DNA of 64,000 bases from Guptibacillus hwajinpoensis (GCF_020524165.1 NZ_JAIVKU010000005.1:558001-622000), one strand, 5' to 3'; numbered from the stretch's first letter, positions 8,290 through 16,835 are shown. Program-made: numbers and translations. The notes: generated by a model not told the origin, from the sequence alone.

Positions 8290-8820
8290 ATGACAACTTT
8301 AACACTTGATCAGGTTCACAGCAGTTTAGATTTTCAAATTAAGCATATGATGGTTTCAAAAGCCAAAGGGGAATTTACGAACTTTGACGTGGATTTCAAT
8401 GGCGACCTAAATAATCTTACAGCTGCCAGCATTAAAGTCACTATACCAGTAAAATCGATCAATACAGGTAATGAAGACCGTGACGCTCACCTTCGCTCTG
8501 GCGATTTCTTTGAAGCGGATCAATATCCGAATATGGTATTTGAAAGCAAGTCGATTACCAAGAAATCTGACGAAGAGTATGTCGTTACAGGCGACTTCAC
8601 GATCAAAGGCGTTACCAAAGAAGAAACGTTTACCGTTGAATATAATGGAAAATCGAAGAGTCCACTAGATGGAAGCACTGTTGCCGGCTTTGACGTTTCG
8701 GGTAAAATCAACCGTGAAGCATATGGCATGACTTACAATGCAGCCATTGAAACTGGCGGTTTCTTACTTGGTAAAGATGTTAAGTTTGAAGGTAACTTCG
8801 AGTTTATTGTAGCTGAATAG
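8290..8820 (+). CDS. YceI family protein
   Basis: 176 aa. The ATG at 8290 follows GAGGAGG with nine bases of spacing; the longer frame from a TTG at 8272 overlaps the ribosome site and is rejected. The opening LDQVHSSLDFQIKHMMVSKAKGEF pattern (residues 6-30) and the DFTIKGVTKEETF segment are typical of YceI lipocalin-like beta-barrels, which bind isoprenoid or other lipophilic molecules. There is no signal peptide, so the protein should be cytoplasmic. The MhqR-like operator in front suggests induction by quinones or electrophiles. It is a single-gene unit between two terminators. Confidence 0.88.
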   Translation: MTTLTLDQVHSSLDFQIKHMMVSKAKGEFTNFDVDFNGDLNNLTAASIKVTIPVKSINTGNEDRDAHLRSGDFFEADQYPNMVFESKSITKKSDEEYVVTGDFTIKGVTKEETFTVEYNGKSKSPLDGSTVAGFDVSGKINREAYGMTYNAAIETGGFLLGKDVKFEGNFEFIVAE

Positions 8821-8827
8821 TAAATCA

Positions 8828-8862
8828 ACCTCATCCCTCTCATAAAGGGGATGAGGTTTTTC
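8828..8862. terminator. Bidirectional terminator between YceI and VOC genes
   Basis: ACCTCATCCC and GGGGATGAGGT form a stem followed by TTTTTC on the plus strand. It sits between convergent genes. Confidence 0.8.
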
Positions 8863-8867
8863 TTTGT

Positions 8868-9281
8868 CTACTTATCCTCTTCAATTTCACTCATATGCAT
8901 CACTTCCCATAAATGTCCATCCACATCCTGAAAGCTCCAGCTATACATAAAGCCATGATCCATGACGTCATTCGCGGGCTTTCCACCGGCTACGATCGCC
9001 TGGCGGACAATTTCATCCACTTCTTCGCGACTTTCAGCTGATAGCGCCATAATCACTTCTGTTGAAGAATTTGCATTCACTAGCTTTTTGTCAGTAAATG
9101 TTTGAAAGAATTCTTCAACGAGTAGCATCACAAACGTATTTTCATTGAGGATCATACATGTGGCATTCTTATCAGTAAATCTTGGATTAAATTCAAAACC
9201 TAGCTCCTTGAAAAATGTGATGGACCTTTCCAAATCCTTCACTGGTAAATTAACATACACCTGCTTCGCTGCTCGAACCAT
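8868..9281 (-). CDS. VOC (glyoxalase/bleomycin-resistance fold) family protein
   Basis: 137 aa. It shows the VOC pattern: an N-terminal VYVNLPVKDLERSITFFKELGFEF followed by the second beta-alpha-beta module and a C-terminal FQDVDGHLWEVMHM, where the last Glu is the usual metal ligand position. GAGGTG lies six bases before the ATG. Members bind a metal and act on small molecules or antibiotics, and the specific reaction cannot be inferred. It is a single gene facing the YceI gene. Confidence 0.8.
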   Translation of the reverse strand: MVRAAKQVYVNLPVKDLERSITFFKELGFEFNPRFTDKNATCMILNENTFVMLLVEEFFQTFTDKKLVNANSSTEVIMALSAESREEVDEIVRQAIVAGGKPANDVMDHGFMYSWSFQDVDGHLWEVMHMSEIEEDK

Positions 9282-9418
9282 TTTATCACCTCAAAAAAGG
9301 AATTTAGAAGTGTAATTCTCCATTGATTCAAGACATCCCTTTTAATATGTAAAAGTTTCTTTAATCTGTAATAGGCAGGCTTCGCTGGTTAAATACTATT
9401 GTAAAGGAGGTCTTCAAC

Positions 9419-9973
9419 ATGGATCGCGAGAAGCAATTTGAACACATCGTATCGTTAAAAAAAGAACTTGAGGATGCCACGATTGAGTACTGGCGTCAGT
9501 TCTCCGACTATAGCACATGGCAATTCTGGGTGATATTAGCGATGCTAATCATTCCTCTAATCGTTCTTTTTCTTTTTATTGATCGAAAGAAAATCTTTCT
9601 TCTCGGTTTTTTTGGTTTTTCCATTCACGTTCTCGCTGCCTATTTGGACGCTTTAGGAGTACGAAAATCCTGGTGGGATTATCCTTATATCGCCATTCCA
9701 CAATTGCCATCAAGCATTAGTATCGACGCTTCCTTCATTCCGGTTTATTTTATTTTTCTCTATCAATGGTGCCTAAATAAAGATAAAAATTACTGGCTAT
9801 ATGGGACGCTATCAGCGATTGCGTTTACGTTTATCTTTAAACCTCTCTTAATGGGCCTCCATTTATTTGAGCTTTATACGAATTGGTTCGTATTATTAGG
9901 CGCTTACTTATTTGTGGTTTATGCCGCTAAATTGATAACCAACCTTTTTATTAAGTTGTCGGAAAGGGCATAG
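9419..9973 (+). CDS. CBO0543-like polytopic membrane protein
   Basis: 184 aa behind a strong AAAGGAGG site. A charged N-terminus of about 30 residues leads into YWRQFSDYSTWQFWV and then five or six membrane helices, with a characteristic WWDYPYIAIPQLPSSI segment in the middle. The pattern resembles the CBO0543 family, uncharacterised membrane proteins found in multiple copies in many Bacillaceae; this assignment is from memory. No partner gene is apparent, and the function is unknown. Confidence 0.6.
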   Translation: MDREKQFEHIVSLKKELEDATIEYWRQFSDYSTWQFWVILAMLIIPLIVLFLFIDRKKIFLLGFFGFSIHVLAAYLDALGVRKSWWDYPYIAIPQLPSSISIDASFIPVYFIFLYQWCLNKDKNYWLYGTLSAIAFTFIFKPLLMGLHLFELYTNWFVLLGAYLFVVYAAKLITNLFIKLSERA

Positions 9974-9986
9974 AGTTCTCATGAGA

Positions 9987-10544
9987 CTATGCTCTTTCGT
10001 TATTTAAACGCTTTTCCTTATGCAGATCCTCTTTATGTCTTTCTATTTCACCAACTCTTTTTTCTAGTTCATCTAGTAGAAGCTGCTTTTCCTTTAAATG
10101 AGAAAATACAATATTATATTGGGGATATCCCATCCTTACACTCATTCTGGATAACTTCTTCATCTTTTTTGGCATTAATTTAGCATAACGTTCTTCATTT
10201 TTTAAGACGAGACCAATAAACGAATTGCTTTCAATGCGATAAGGAATATAGCCTTCAATGTCTTCCCATGGAAAGTTTATTTTCTCTGCTGGAAGCACAT
10301 AGAGCTGTAAGTATTCTGGCGTTATCACGACATGTGGTTCACCTGTTAAGAATTTTTTGGCGTGCATCGAAAGAAAAAACAGAAAAAAGCCACCACAAAG
10401 GAGCATAATTAAAGCAATGAAGAAGCTACCTCCTTTAAATAACGAATAGGAAAAGTACACGCCCGCTCCTCCAAACAATAAGCTTCCAATCGTTAATAGA
10501 AGTAACCTGCCTTTTGATTCGTAAAACGGAATCGCATCTTCCAC
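9987..10544 (-). CDS. Uncharacterised two-helix membrane protein
   Basis: About 185 aa. The open frame extends to 10577, but GGAGGAGG lies inside it and a GTG at 10544 (VEDAIPFYESKGR) follows seven bases later. Two adjacent membrane helices (LLLLTIGSLLFGGAGVYFSYS and FFIALIMLLCGGFFLFFLSM) precede a soluble domain of about 110 aa that ends in a Lys/Glu-rich helix. A PH-like or STM3941-type fold is possible from the helix pair plus beta-rich domain, but I cannot confirm it. It is convergent with the preceding gene. Confidence 0.55.
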   Translation of the reverse strand: MEDAIPFYESKGRLLLLTIGSLLFGGAGVYFSYSLFKGGSFFIALIMLLCGGFFLFFLSMHAKKFLTGEPHVVITPEYLQLYVLPAEKINFPWEDIEGYIPYRIESNSFIGLVLKNEERYAKLMPKKMKKLSRMSVRMGYPQYNIVFSHLKEKQLLLDELEKRVGEIERHKEDLHKEKRLNNERA

Positions 10545-10710
10545 TTCTTCTCCTCCTCCAAAAGTAAAATCTACCAATTAATACCCAGGTCCTCAGAATT
10601 CTAATCCATTATTTTCTAAATTAGATGAACCAAAAAAGGGTTTCCTCATTCGAATCGCATGTTTTAGTTGATGCTGGGAATAGTAGTAGTAACTGTGGGA
10701 CGGATCGGAG

Positions 10711-11814
10711 ATGGAAGTAGAGATGAAAACGAGCCAGCAAATAAATTCTGTTCAATTTCTCTTTATCATTTTCCAGACTCAGGTGGGGGTAGGGATTCTC
10801 TCTTTACCTTCATCGCTTTACTCCTCAGCTGGTAAAGATGGGTGGATCGCCATTATCTTAGCTGGATTAGGCTTTCAAATCGTTATCTTAATCATTTATT
10901 ATTTAAGCAAAAGATTTCCTACATTAACGCTCTATGAATATGCTCCTCATATCGCTGGGCGTCTAGTCGGGACTGTGATTTCGATCGGATATGTCCTATT
11001 TGCTGGTTTAACGGCTATCCTTGTTCTTCAGCTTTTTCACATTTCCATTAAAACCTGGATTCTTCCCAAAACGCCTTCGATTGTGGTGCTTTTGCTTCTT
11101 TCTTTATCTGGTGCGTATCTTGTCTCCGGGAGAGTAAAAGTGCTCGGTCGATACAATCAATTCATCACCATCTTAATTCTCCCTCTTATCGTCATGATCC
11201 TTATCTCAATGAGGTATTCCGATATACGTTATATTCTCCCCATCGGTGAACATGGGTTACGTCCCATTCTAAAAGCAACACCTGAAGGGTTCTTCTCGAT
11301 GATTGGTTTTGAGATGGCATTATTTGTTTTTCCTTATTTACAAAACAAAGGGAAAGCTGCTCTTATAAGCTTAACGCTATCTAACGTTGCAGTAACGTCT
11401 CTTTACTGCTTTATTACGTTTGCGACATTCACCTTTTTTAGTCCCAGTCAGCTTGAAACAATTCAAGATCCAACGGTCTATATGTTAAAAGGAGTTACTT
11501 TTATCGTCGATCGGATTGATCTCCTTTTTCTATCAATCTGGACTATATCTGTCCTAACCTCTTTCGGATCCTATCTTTACATCTCTTCTGAAGGAATCAG
11601 AACACTTACAAAACGTAAAAAAGCAACGTGGTCAATTGTCACAACCACACTGCTAATCCTTAGCCTTTCACTTATACCGCATAGCTCGTTTACTGTTCCA
11701 ATTCTCTCGAAGTATCATGCTCTTGCAAGCTATTTCTTTGTACTAGGCATTCCCTTGCTGCTGTTAATCATTAGTTGGATACGTAAAATAGAGGTGACTG
11801 ATCGACATCAGTAA
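10711..11814 (+). CDS. GerAB-family spore germination permease, orphan
   Basis: 367 aa, with about ten membrane helices of the amino-acid-permease type. The N-terminal FIIFQTQVGVGILSLPSSLY and the later YLQNKGKA and FYISSEG-like segments are typical of GerAB/GerXB proteins, the inner-membrane germinant receptor subunit of spores. No gerA or gerC partner lies next to it, so it is an orphan that may join a receptor encoded elsewhere or serve another transport role. The start is ambiguous: an ATG at 10711 or one at 10723. Its stop codon lies inside a bidirectional terminator. Confidence 0.8.
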   Translation: MEVEMKTSQQINSVQFLFIIFQTQVGVGILSLPSSLYSSAGKDGWIAIILAGLGFQIVILIIYYLSKRFPTLTLYEYAPHIAGRLVGTVISIGYVLFAGLTAILVLQLFHISIKTWILPKTPSIVVLLLLSLSGAYLVSGRVKVLGRYNQFITILILPLIVMILISMRYSDIRYILPIGEHGLRPILKATPEGFFSMIGFEMALFVFPYLQNKGKAALISLTLSNVAVTSLYCFITFATFTFFSPSQLETIQDPTVYMLKGVTFIVDRIDLLFLSIWTISVLTSFGSYLYISSEGIRTLTKRKKATWSIVTTTLLILSLSLIPHSSFTVPILSKYHALASYFFVLGIPLLLLIISWIRKIEVTDRHQ

Positions 11815-11824
11815 CCTCTATTTT
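11785..11824. terminator. Bidirectional terminator overlapping the GerAB stop codon
   Basis: AAAATAGAGGT...ACCTCTATTTT with an inner ACTGAT/ATCAGT pair forms a long stem that serves both convergent genes. Confidence 0.75.
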
Positions 11825-11829
11825 AGGAG

Positions 11830-12114
11830 TTAATTACAGTTGTAAACTTTTAACGTTTGACCAACATAAATCAAGTCAGGATTTGAAATATTATTCAAGT
11901 TTGCAAGGTAGCTTGTCGATAGCCCATATCGAGAGGCGATCTTAGATAACGTGTCACCAGATTTCACGGTATAAGAGAACGGCCCATAACATCCAGCTGG
12001 GGCATTAACCACAGGACCTTTCGCTTCAACTGTAGGTGTACCGACCTGTGCCGCTCCTGCTAATAATCCGACTGAAACAAATGAAATCGTTGCAAATTTT
12101 GCGAGCTTTTTCAT
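11830..12114 (-). CDS. Secreted LysM-domain protein
   Basis: 94 aa. The ATG at 12114 after GGAGGAGAAAAG is chosen over an upstream in-frame start. A signal peptide ([21 protein letters not shown]) ends near VEAKG. A single C-terminal LysM module follows ([17 protein letters not shown] ... [13 protein letters not shown], residues about 48-92), which binds the glycan strand of peptidoglycan. Cysteines at the start and end of the LysM module may form a disulfide. The role is likely in the cell wall or spore coat. There is no catalytic domain. Confidence 0.82.
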   Translation of the reverse strand: MKKLAKFATISFVSVGLLAGAAQVGTPTVEAKGPVVNAPAGCYGPFSYTVKSGDTLSKIASRYGLSTSYLANLNNISNPDLIYVGQTLKVYNCN

Positions 12115-12408
12115 CTTTTCTCCTCCTTGATATGTATATTCTCTCATCTGGCGATCACCAAATGAGTATAGTAAAATCATATCTTATAAATGGATAATAT
12201 TGTATTGGGAAATTCATTCGATTTTAAAGAAGAAACACCATCTGTTTATATCATGGTTGCCCAATAGGAATAACCTAACCGAACACAAATCTGTTAACAA
12301 AACCGTCTTTTTATGGTATTGATAAGATAAGGAATTTTCTTCCCTTACATCAAAACAAATTAAAAGAGAATGCGATGAACTATCATTTTAGCCTGGGCAC
12401 TTGAATGG

Positions 12409-12438
12409 TAGGGAGCAAGTAGTGCAACCGGCTCCTTA
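12409..12438 (+). other. Hairpin next to the ribosome site of the HD-GYP gene
   Basis: TAGGGAGC pairs with GCTCCTTA around a 14-base loop, ending just before AGAGGAG. It might modulate translation. The stretch 12115-12453 contains no gene, and I do not recognise a known riboswitch class in it. Confidence 0.3.
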
Positions 12439-12453
12439 AAGAGGAGAATGAAC

Positions 12454-13089
12454 ATGAAAAAGTGTACATTGCACGGGCACACACAGCTATTTACTTCCCA
12501 ATCGTTACGTTTAATGGAACTTCTTCGCCGTCACGATTCGCACTGCTTTCATCACTCCGTTCAATCTACTAGCTATTTTATTGATTTTTGCTTGTACTAC
12601 CATTTTCATTCCCTTTTGAAGCCTCGTATTCTTCAGTCAGTTCTTTTACATGACATCGGAAACTTGCTTGTTACGAAAGAGATCCTTCATAAGAATGGAC
12701 CACTTACCCTTTCTGAGAAAAAGGAACTCGAACAACATCCTGAACTTGGGCTGGAGCTTCTAAGTGACTATCCCGAAATAGAGATTGAGCCTTCCCTTAT
12801 TTTACATCATCACGAAAATCGAGATGGGACCGGCTATCCCGACCGCATGCATAGTGATCAGCTTCCGTTTGCGGTGAAAGTACTCGGTCTGATTGATAGC
12901 TATACGGCGATGACAATGGAGCGCCCGTATCGTCCGAAGCGTTCAGATCAGTCGGCTGTCGATGAGATTATCCAAAACCAGTATGTTGATGCTTCCTGCA
13001 CTTCCTTGTTTGTTGCCTATATGGAAAAGCGATTAAAAGGAAAAAGGATACTGCTTCATTACCTTGATTATGTTCCCAGTCAAAAATGA
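12454..13089 (+). CDS. HD-GYP-like phosphohydrolase domain protein
   Basis: 211 aa. The second ATG (12454), seven bases after AGAGGAG, is preferred to the one at 12448. The domain shows VLLHDIGN, then LILHHHENRDGTGYPDR and KVLGLIDSYTAMTMERPYR, which matches HD-GYP phosphodiesterases (HH-E-DG-GYP and the D-Y-A-MT-RPYR segment). The family cleaves cyclic di-GMP or related dinucleotides. The usual HDIGK reads HDIGN here, so activity is uncertain. There are no sensor domains or membrane helices. The sda gene follows 52 bp downstream on the same strand, which hints at a link to sporulation timing. Confidence 0.75.
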   Translation: MKKCTLHGHTQLFTSQSLRLMELLRRHDSHCFHHSVQSTSYFIDFCLYYHFHSLLKPRILQSVLLHDIGNLLVTKEILHKNGPLTLSEKKELEQHPELGLELLSDYPEIEIEPSLILHHHENRDGTGYPDRMHSDQLPFAVKVLGLIDSYTAMTMERPYRPKRSDQSAVDEIIQNQYVDASCTSLFVAYMEKRLKGKRILLHYLDYVPSQK

Positions 13090-13141
13090 GCAGCACTTCT
13101 TTTCTCGTTTCAATCACAACAAACTAGGGAGGTCATAAAGC

Positions 13142-13309
13142 ATGATGTTTCTTACAAATCAAGAGTTAATGATTGCCTATTGCGATGCGTATCAGCTGCA
13201 ATTAGATCAAGCGTTTATCGAAATGTTAACATCTGAAATCTTAAGAAGAGGTCTCACTCCTCCTGAACCACATACAAACTGTTATGAGAATGCAAAGAAG
13301 ATTCTCTAA
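13142..13309 (+). CDS. sda: Sda-type sporulation histidine kinase inhibitor
   Basis: 55 aa, starting at an ATG eight bases after GGGAGGT. The core LTNQELMIAYCDAYQLQLDQ followed by FIEMLTSEILRRGL aligns by eye with B. subtilis Sda ([34 protein letters not shown]), a helical hairpin that blocks autophosphorylation of KinA-type sporulation kinases when DNA replication is disturbed. About ten extra C-terminal residues follow the hairpin. It lies downstream of the HD-GYP gene and before a strong terminator, so the two may be cotranscribed. No DnaA box was searched for exhaustively. Confidence 0.85.
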   Translation: MMFLTNQELMIAYCDAYQLQLDQAFIEMLTSEILRRGLTPPEPHTNCYENAKKIL

Positions 13310-13326
13310 CTACGTTCAGAAAAGAA

Positions 13327-13370
13327 GAGAGCTTACTCGAATGACAGTAAGCTCTCTAGAATCATTTTGA
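13327..13370 (+). terminator. Terminator after sda
   Basis: AGAGAGCTTACT and AGTAAGCTCTCT form a perfect 12-bp stem, followed by a T-rich tail. Confidence 0.85.
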
Positions 13371-13408
13371 TTTTTTCCAATTGGTTTAATTTGGTCGCGT
13401 TTACATAG

Positions 13409-13433
13409 GTTTGCCATTTTTCCAACGAGGTAT
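13409..13433 (+). promoter_or_regulatory. Possible SigB promoter of the aldo/keto reductase
   Basis: GTTTGC-N13-AGGTAT resembles the general-stress consensus GTTTAA-N12/15-GGGTAT and lies about 45 bp before the start codon. Confidence 0.4.
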
Positions 13434-13477
13434 TAGTTAAAAGAATGGTTATGAATTCTAGAAAGGAATGAGTGAAG

Positions 13478-14320
13478 ATGAAGCAATCAATCCCAGAAAT
13501 CACGTTAAATGATGGTCTTACGTTACCTGCAATTGGATTTGGGACTTACAAGTTAAATGGGAATAACGGCGCGACTGGAATCACGAGCGCCATTGATGTT
13601 GGCTACCGTCTCATTGATACCGCGTATAATTATGAGAATGAAGGAACGGTTGGTGAAGCCATTCGTCGTAGTACGATTCCACGAAACGAATTGCGCGTTA
13701 CATCGAAATTACCAGGTCGCTATCAGGAGTACGATAAAGCTGTAACAGCTATACAAGAATCGCTTTATCGCGCAAATTTAGATTACTATGATTTGTACCT
13801 CATTCACTGGCCAAACCCGAAGCAAGGTCATTTTGTAGAAGCCTGGCAAGCTTTAATTGATGCTAAAAAATGGGGCTTAATTCGCTCGATTGGCGTATGC
13901 AACTTTCTCCCAGAGCACTTAGAACAGTTGGAAAATGAAACGGGTGTGAAGCCTAGCATCAATCAAATTGAACTACACCCATTCTTTAACCAGGAAGAGC
14001 AACGAAAATTTCACGCGCGAAACAATATACAAACCGAATCATGGAGCCCATTAGCTCGAGTGAACGATATTTTGGAAAATGAAACAATCACTCAGATCGC
14101 TAAGCAACATAACAAATCGGTGTCTCAGGTGATTTTACGCTGGCATTATCAATTAGGATCCATTCCGATTCCGAAATCTTCTTCTCCAGAACGTCAGCGG
14201 GAAAACCTCTCCATCTTTGATTTCGAATTAAACGAAACTGAAATGGGCATGATGGCAGAATTGACTCGTGCTGATGGTCGGATCAACGATCAGGATCCCG
14301 CGACTTACGAGGAATTTTAA
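13478..14320 (+). CDS. Aldo/keto reductase (AKR5-like)
   Basis: 280 aa, NADPH-dependent reduction of aldehydes and ketones in the cytoplasm. It starts at the ATG at 13478 behind AAAGGA. The AKR tetrad is visible: Asp in RLIDTAYNY, Tyr in the same motif, Lys in VTSKLPG, and His in LYLIHWP. The C-terminal cofactor motif PIPKSSSPERQREN is also present. It resembles the second AKR in this window (54447-55286), though the two are clearly different genes. The putative SigB promoter suggests stress induction. It is monocistronic, with terminators on both sides. Confidence 0.9.
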   Translation: MKQSIPEITLNDGLTLPAIGFGTYKLNGNNGATGITSAIDVGYRLIDTAYNYENEGTVGEAIRRSTIPRNELRVTSKLPGRYQEYDKAVTAIQESLYRANLDYYDLYLIHWPNPKQGHFVEAWQALIDAKKWGLIRSIGVCNFLPEHLEQLENETGVKPSINQIELHPFFNQEEQRKFHARNNIQTESWSPLARVNDILENETITQIAKQHNKSVSQVILRWHYQLGSIPIPKSSSPERQRENLSIFDFELNETEMGMMAELTRADGRINDQDPATYEEF

Positions 14321-14328
14321 GAAAACTA

Positions 14329-14369
14329 AAAAGGAAACCCCGATTGAAGCAAAACGGGGTTTCCTTTTC
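14329..14369 (+). terminator. Terminator after the aldo/keto reductase
   Basis: AAGGAAACCCCG and CGGGGTTTCCTT form a stem followed by TTTTC. Confidence 0.88.
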
Positions 14370-14430
14370 AAGCTCACGCACCTAGCCCCTCATATCATGC
14401 CATGCAACGGCTAAAAAGGAGTAAACTTCC

Positions 14431-14961
14431 ATGTATACCATTCACGTTTTAACAACGGCTACGTTTAATAACTCGATCCTTGATTCATTTGAGCGTAAGC
14501 AGAAAACAACGCATGTGTTAATGATGGAATCGAATCGCTTATTGGAAAAAGAAGACCAATTTGAAGATGATTGGACGACAGAACGAAAACGCGAAATTGT
14601 TACTCACTTTAAATCTACGATTGCTCATGGAGGCGTTGTGATTCTAGCAGAACAAGAAAAGAACGTGATCGGGTTTGCCGTCGTTGAATCCGAGACGTTC
14701 GGAGAGCGTTCAACTTATCGCGAACTGTCTTACATACATATTTCTTTACCCTTTCGAGGAATGGGAATTGGCCGTAAACTATTCATCGAAGCGAAAAAGG
14801 TTGCAAAGCAGTTAGGCGTCGAGAAGCTATATATCGGTGCCCACCCCTCAGTGGAAACGCAGAATTTCTACAAAAATATGGGATGCGTGATCGCTGAAGA
14901 AATCAATCCTGCCATTTATGAACGAGAAACGCGAGACATTCAATTAGAAGTCAAGTTATAG
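14431..14961 (+). CDS. GNAT family N-acetyltransferase
   Basis: 176 aa behind AAGGAG. The acetyl-CoA binding motif A is clear: LSYIHISLPFRGMGIGRKLF with the R-G-M-G-I-G/A pyrophosphate loop, followed by KQLGVEKLYIGAHPSVETQNFYKNMG, the usual C-terminal GNAT segment. It transfers acetyl groups to an unknown amine substrate. The N-terminal 50 residues are not family-typical and may form the substrate site. It is transcribed alone on the plus strand. Confidence 0.85.
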   Translation: MYTIHVLTTATFNNSILDSFERKQKTTHVLMMESNRLLEKEDQFEDDWTTERKREIVTHFKSTIAHGGVVILAEQEKNVIGFAVVESETFGERSTYRELSYIHISLPFRGMGIGRKLFIEAKKVAKQLGVEKLYIGAHPSVETQNFYKNMGCVIAEEINPAIYERETRDIQLEVKL

Positions 14962-15040
14962 TCAACTTAACTCATCCAAACGATAGCATCCATAACAAGG
15001 ATCCCACGATAGACATAAAGGATATCCTTTTCTCTATGCT

Positions 15041-15589
15041 TCAGTTTAGATGCTTCGTATAAATAACGGGCGCATCCATGCCGTCCTCATCCTCTTCTTT
15101 TAATTCAATCAACGCAACGGCTTCAATTTTCCCAACGATGGGTTTAACTTCTTTAAAGCAATACTGAAACACTTGTGCTAAATCATCAGGCTTAAGCTGA
15201 TTTGCTACCGTGCAATGCGGTATCCATTGACCAGGAAAGTATAAGGAGTTCGCACTTCCATTAAAGTCTTCAAAATGATGATGGTGAGCGGAATGAAGAG
15301 AAAGTAACTTTTCGGTTACAGTTGGAGCGAAAAAGATCGTTCCATAATTCAAGAATGAACTAACCGTATTCAAGGTAATCTCTATTTTTTCAGCACCATC
15401 GTAGAGGGCATCGATTTTTCTTATGTATTCTTCCTTATCTAAATGCTCATAACTCGCAAGCGTTATATGTGGTCTGCCATCTTTTACTTCATCGATATAA
15501 TAAGAAAGACCTTGCTCTTTAAGCTCCCTCCAGATCTCTTTCACCTTTGCTTCCGTCTCTTCATCGAAAAGTGCTATGAACCAGTACAC
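15041..15589 (-). CDS. 2H phosphoesterase / 2'-5' RNA ligase-like protein
   Basis: 182 aa with a GTG start; GGCGG lies seven bases upstream. Two HxT motifs, PHITLAS near residue 41 and PHCTVAN near residue 128, define the 2H phosphoesterase (LigT-like) fold, in which both histidines act on 2',3'-cyclic or 2'-5' phosphodiesters. It resembles the YjcG/YkvM-type small 2H proteins of Bacilli. The physiological RNA or nucleotide substrate is unknown. No operon partner is seen. Confidence 0.82.
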   Translation of the reverse strand: MYWFIALFDEETEAKVKEIWRELKEQGLSYYIDEVKDGRPHITLASYEHLDKEEYIRKIDALYDGAEKIEITLNTVSSFLNYGTIFFAPTVTEKLLSLHSAHHHHFEDFNGSANSLYFPGQWIPHCTVANQLKPDDLAQVFQYCFKEVKPIVGKIEAVALIELKEEDEDGMDAPVIYTKHLN

Positions 15590-15744
15590 GATTTAGCCGC
15601 CTTTCTCATCATTATTTCTTTTTTCTTAGACACTCCCCCTATTATTTCAAAGCAACAAACGTTATTCAATCTCACGCCCTAAATTATGTTAAAATTCTAA
15701 CTAATGGAGCAAAACCAGTTTAGAGTTGAAAGTGTGGAAAAGCA

Positions 15745-15850
15745 GTGAAAGCATTATTCTTTGATACGATGGCTATGTCGATTGGGAAAGCAGCTCAAGC
15801 TTTTTAAAGATCGAGAAGATGAGCTGGAAACAGTGCTGTTTTTTAAAAAT
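15745..15850 (+). pseudogene. 5' remnant of a DJ-1/PfpI family gene
   Basis: From a GTG at 15745 the frame reads VKALFF. After a one-base shift near 15763 the next frame reads YDGYVDWESSSSF, together recalling the N-terminus of DJ-1/PfpI (YdeA-type) proteins such as KKVLFFxYDxxADWE. The remainder is scrambled and truncated, and the nucleophile Cys region is absent. Only a short hit supports this. Positions 15590-15744 and 15851-15908 hold nothing else recognisable. Confidence 0.45.
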
Positions 15851-15908
15851 CAATTAAGGAGATAGGACAAGATCAAAAGAAAACGTGACCGACTGTCGCT
15901 TTTTCTCT

Positions 15909-16415
15909 TTATAAGTACCGTCGATAACGAAGGGATTTGTACGCTTCTTGTTCTAGGTTCTGGTAACTCTCCTGTTCAGACTGCACTGTAAAGCCGACTG
16001 CTTCATAGAAGGGGATTCCCTTCGAGTTCCCTTTCGAGACAGATACCCACTGTTCTCTCGCCCCTCGTCGTAGTTGATCCTTTGTTAACTCATTTAACAA
16101 TTTCGAGCCGATACGTTCTCGCTTACGACTCGGATCTAAATAAAGAACAAATACCTCACCTTCTTCGGATCCAATCATGCCACCACCAATCGCTCCCACT
16201 ACGTTGTCTCCATCAAGTGCCACAAACCACCCGTTCCATTCTCTGCTCGAGTGCTTCACTTCTTTAAGAATGCGTTCTTCGTTGTAAAAATCTCGTATCA
16301 CTCGCTCAATGTACTCCTTCGAGTGCGTTTCCTCGTACGTGTGGCGGTATCCGTTGGAGCAAACTTCCGCTATTCCATTCACATGTTCTGGCAAAGCTTT
16401 CTCAATCACGATCAC
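15909..16415 (-). CDS. GNAT family N-acetyltransferase
   Basis: About 168 aa. The ATG of the open frame at 16424 directly touches AAGGAG, so the GTG at 16415 (VIVIEKALPEHV), nine bases downstream, is the more likely start. The acetyl-CoA motif VFVLYLDPSRKRERIGSKLL and the following GNSKGIPFYEAVGF are classic GNAT features. The pyrophosphate loop reads RKRERIGS rather than the usual RxxGxG/A, so the first Gly is replaced by Glu. The substrate is unknown. A putative membrane-protein gene lies upstream in the same direction. Confidence 0.82.
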   Translation of the reverse strand: MIVIEKALPEHVNGIAEVCSNGYRHTYEETHSKEYIERVIRDFYNEERILKEVKHSSREWNGWFVALDGDNVVGAIGGGMIGSEEGEVFVLYLDPSRKRERIGSKLLNELTKDQLRRGAREQWVSVSKGNSKGIPFYEAVGFTVQSEQESYQNLEQEAYKSLRYRRYL

Positions 16416-16442
16416 ACCGGTCATCTCCTTGTGTTTACGAAT

Positions 16443-16730
16443 CTATGAATGCAGTAACTTTCGATTAATCAAAATGGCGACAGCTGCATATAGAACAACC
16501 ATTGCTATCAGAATAATCAAGCTTTTATGCTTAAAATCAATTATGCTCATAACAATGATGATGACGCCTAATGGCAGAAAAAACAGTAGACCCGTAATGG
16601 TGCCGAGTAAGGACTTATTTTCCACCATTTTTTCATTAAAGCCAGCTAGTAGCCACGTTTGTTTCTTCACCCCTACCAAATAAGAAACGATTAAGAGAGC
16701 GATTCCGATGATGAATAGGCCGACGTTCAT
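16443..16730 (-). CDS. DUF3784-like small membrane protein
   Basis: 95 aa with three membrane helices. The segment QTWLLAGFNEK after the first helix resembles the xLIAGYN motif of DUF3784 proteins, which are small uncharacterised membrane proteins of Firmicutes. It ends 27 bp before the GNAT gene and may be cotranscribed. It is part of a run of minus-strand membrane minigenes from 16.4 to 19.1 kb. Confidence 0.6.
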   Translation of the reverse strand: MNVGLFIIGIALLIVSYLVGVKKQTWLLAGFNEKMVENKSLLGTITGLLFFLPLGVIIIVMSIIDFKHKSLIILIAMVVLYAAVAILINRKLLHS

Positions 16731-16835
16731 ATCAAAGCCTCCCCTCGCTTAGTGGTTTCTCCTCTCCTCAAGAATAAGAAATTTTCCCGAATGATAAGAG
16801 TCCATTTACTCGATGTTAAACTAATTCCCATCAAC

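Noticed and set aside
12115..12453. Known riboswitch such as cyclic di-GMP type
   Set aside because: The leader has a hairpin but lacks the conserved core sequences of riboswitch classes I know.
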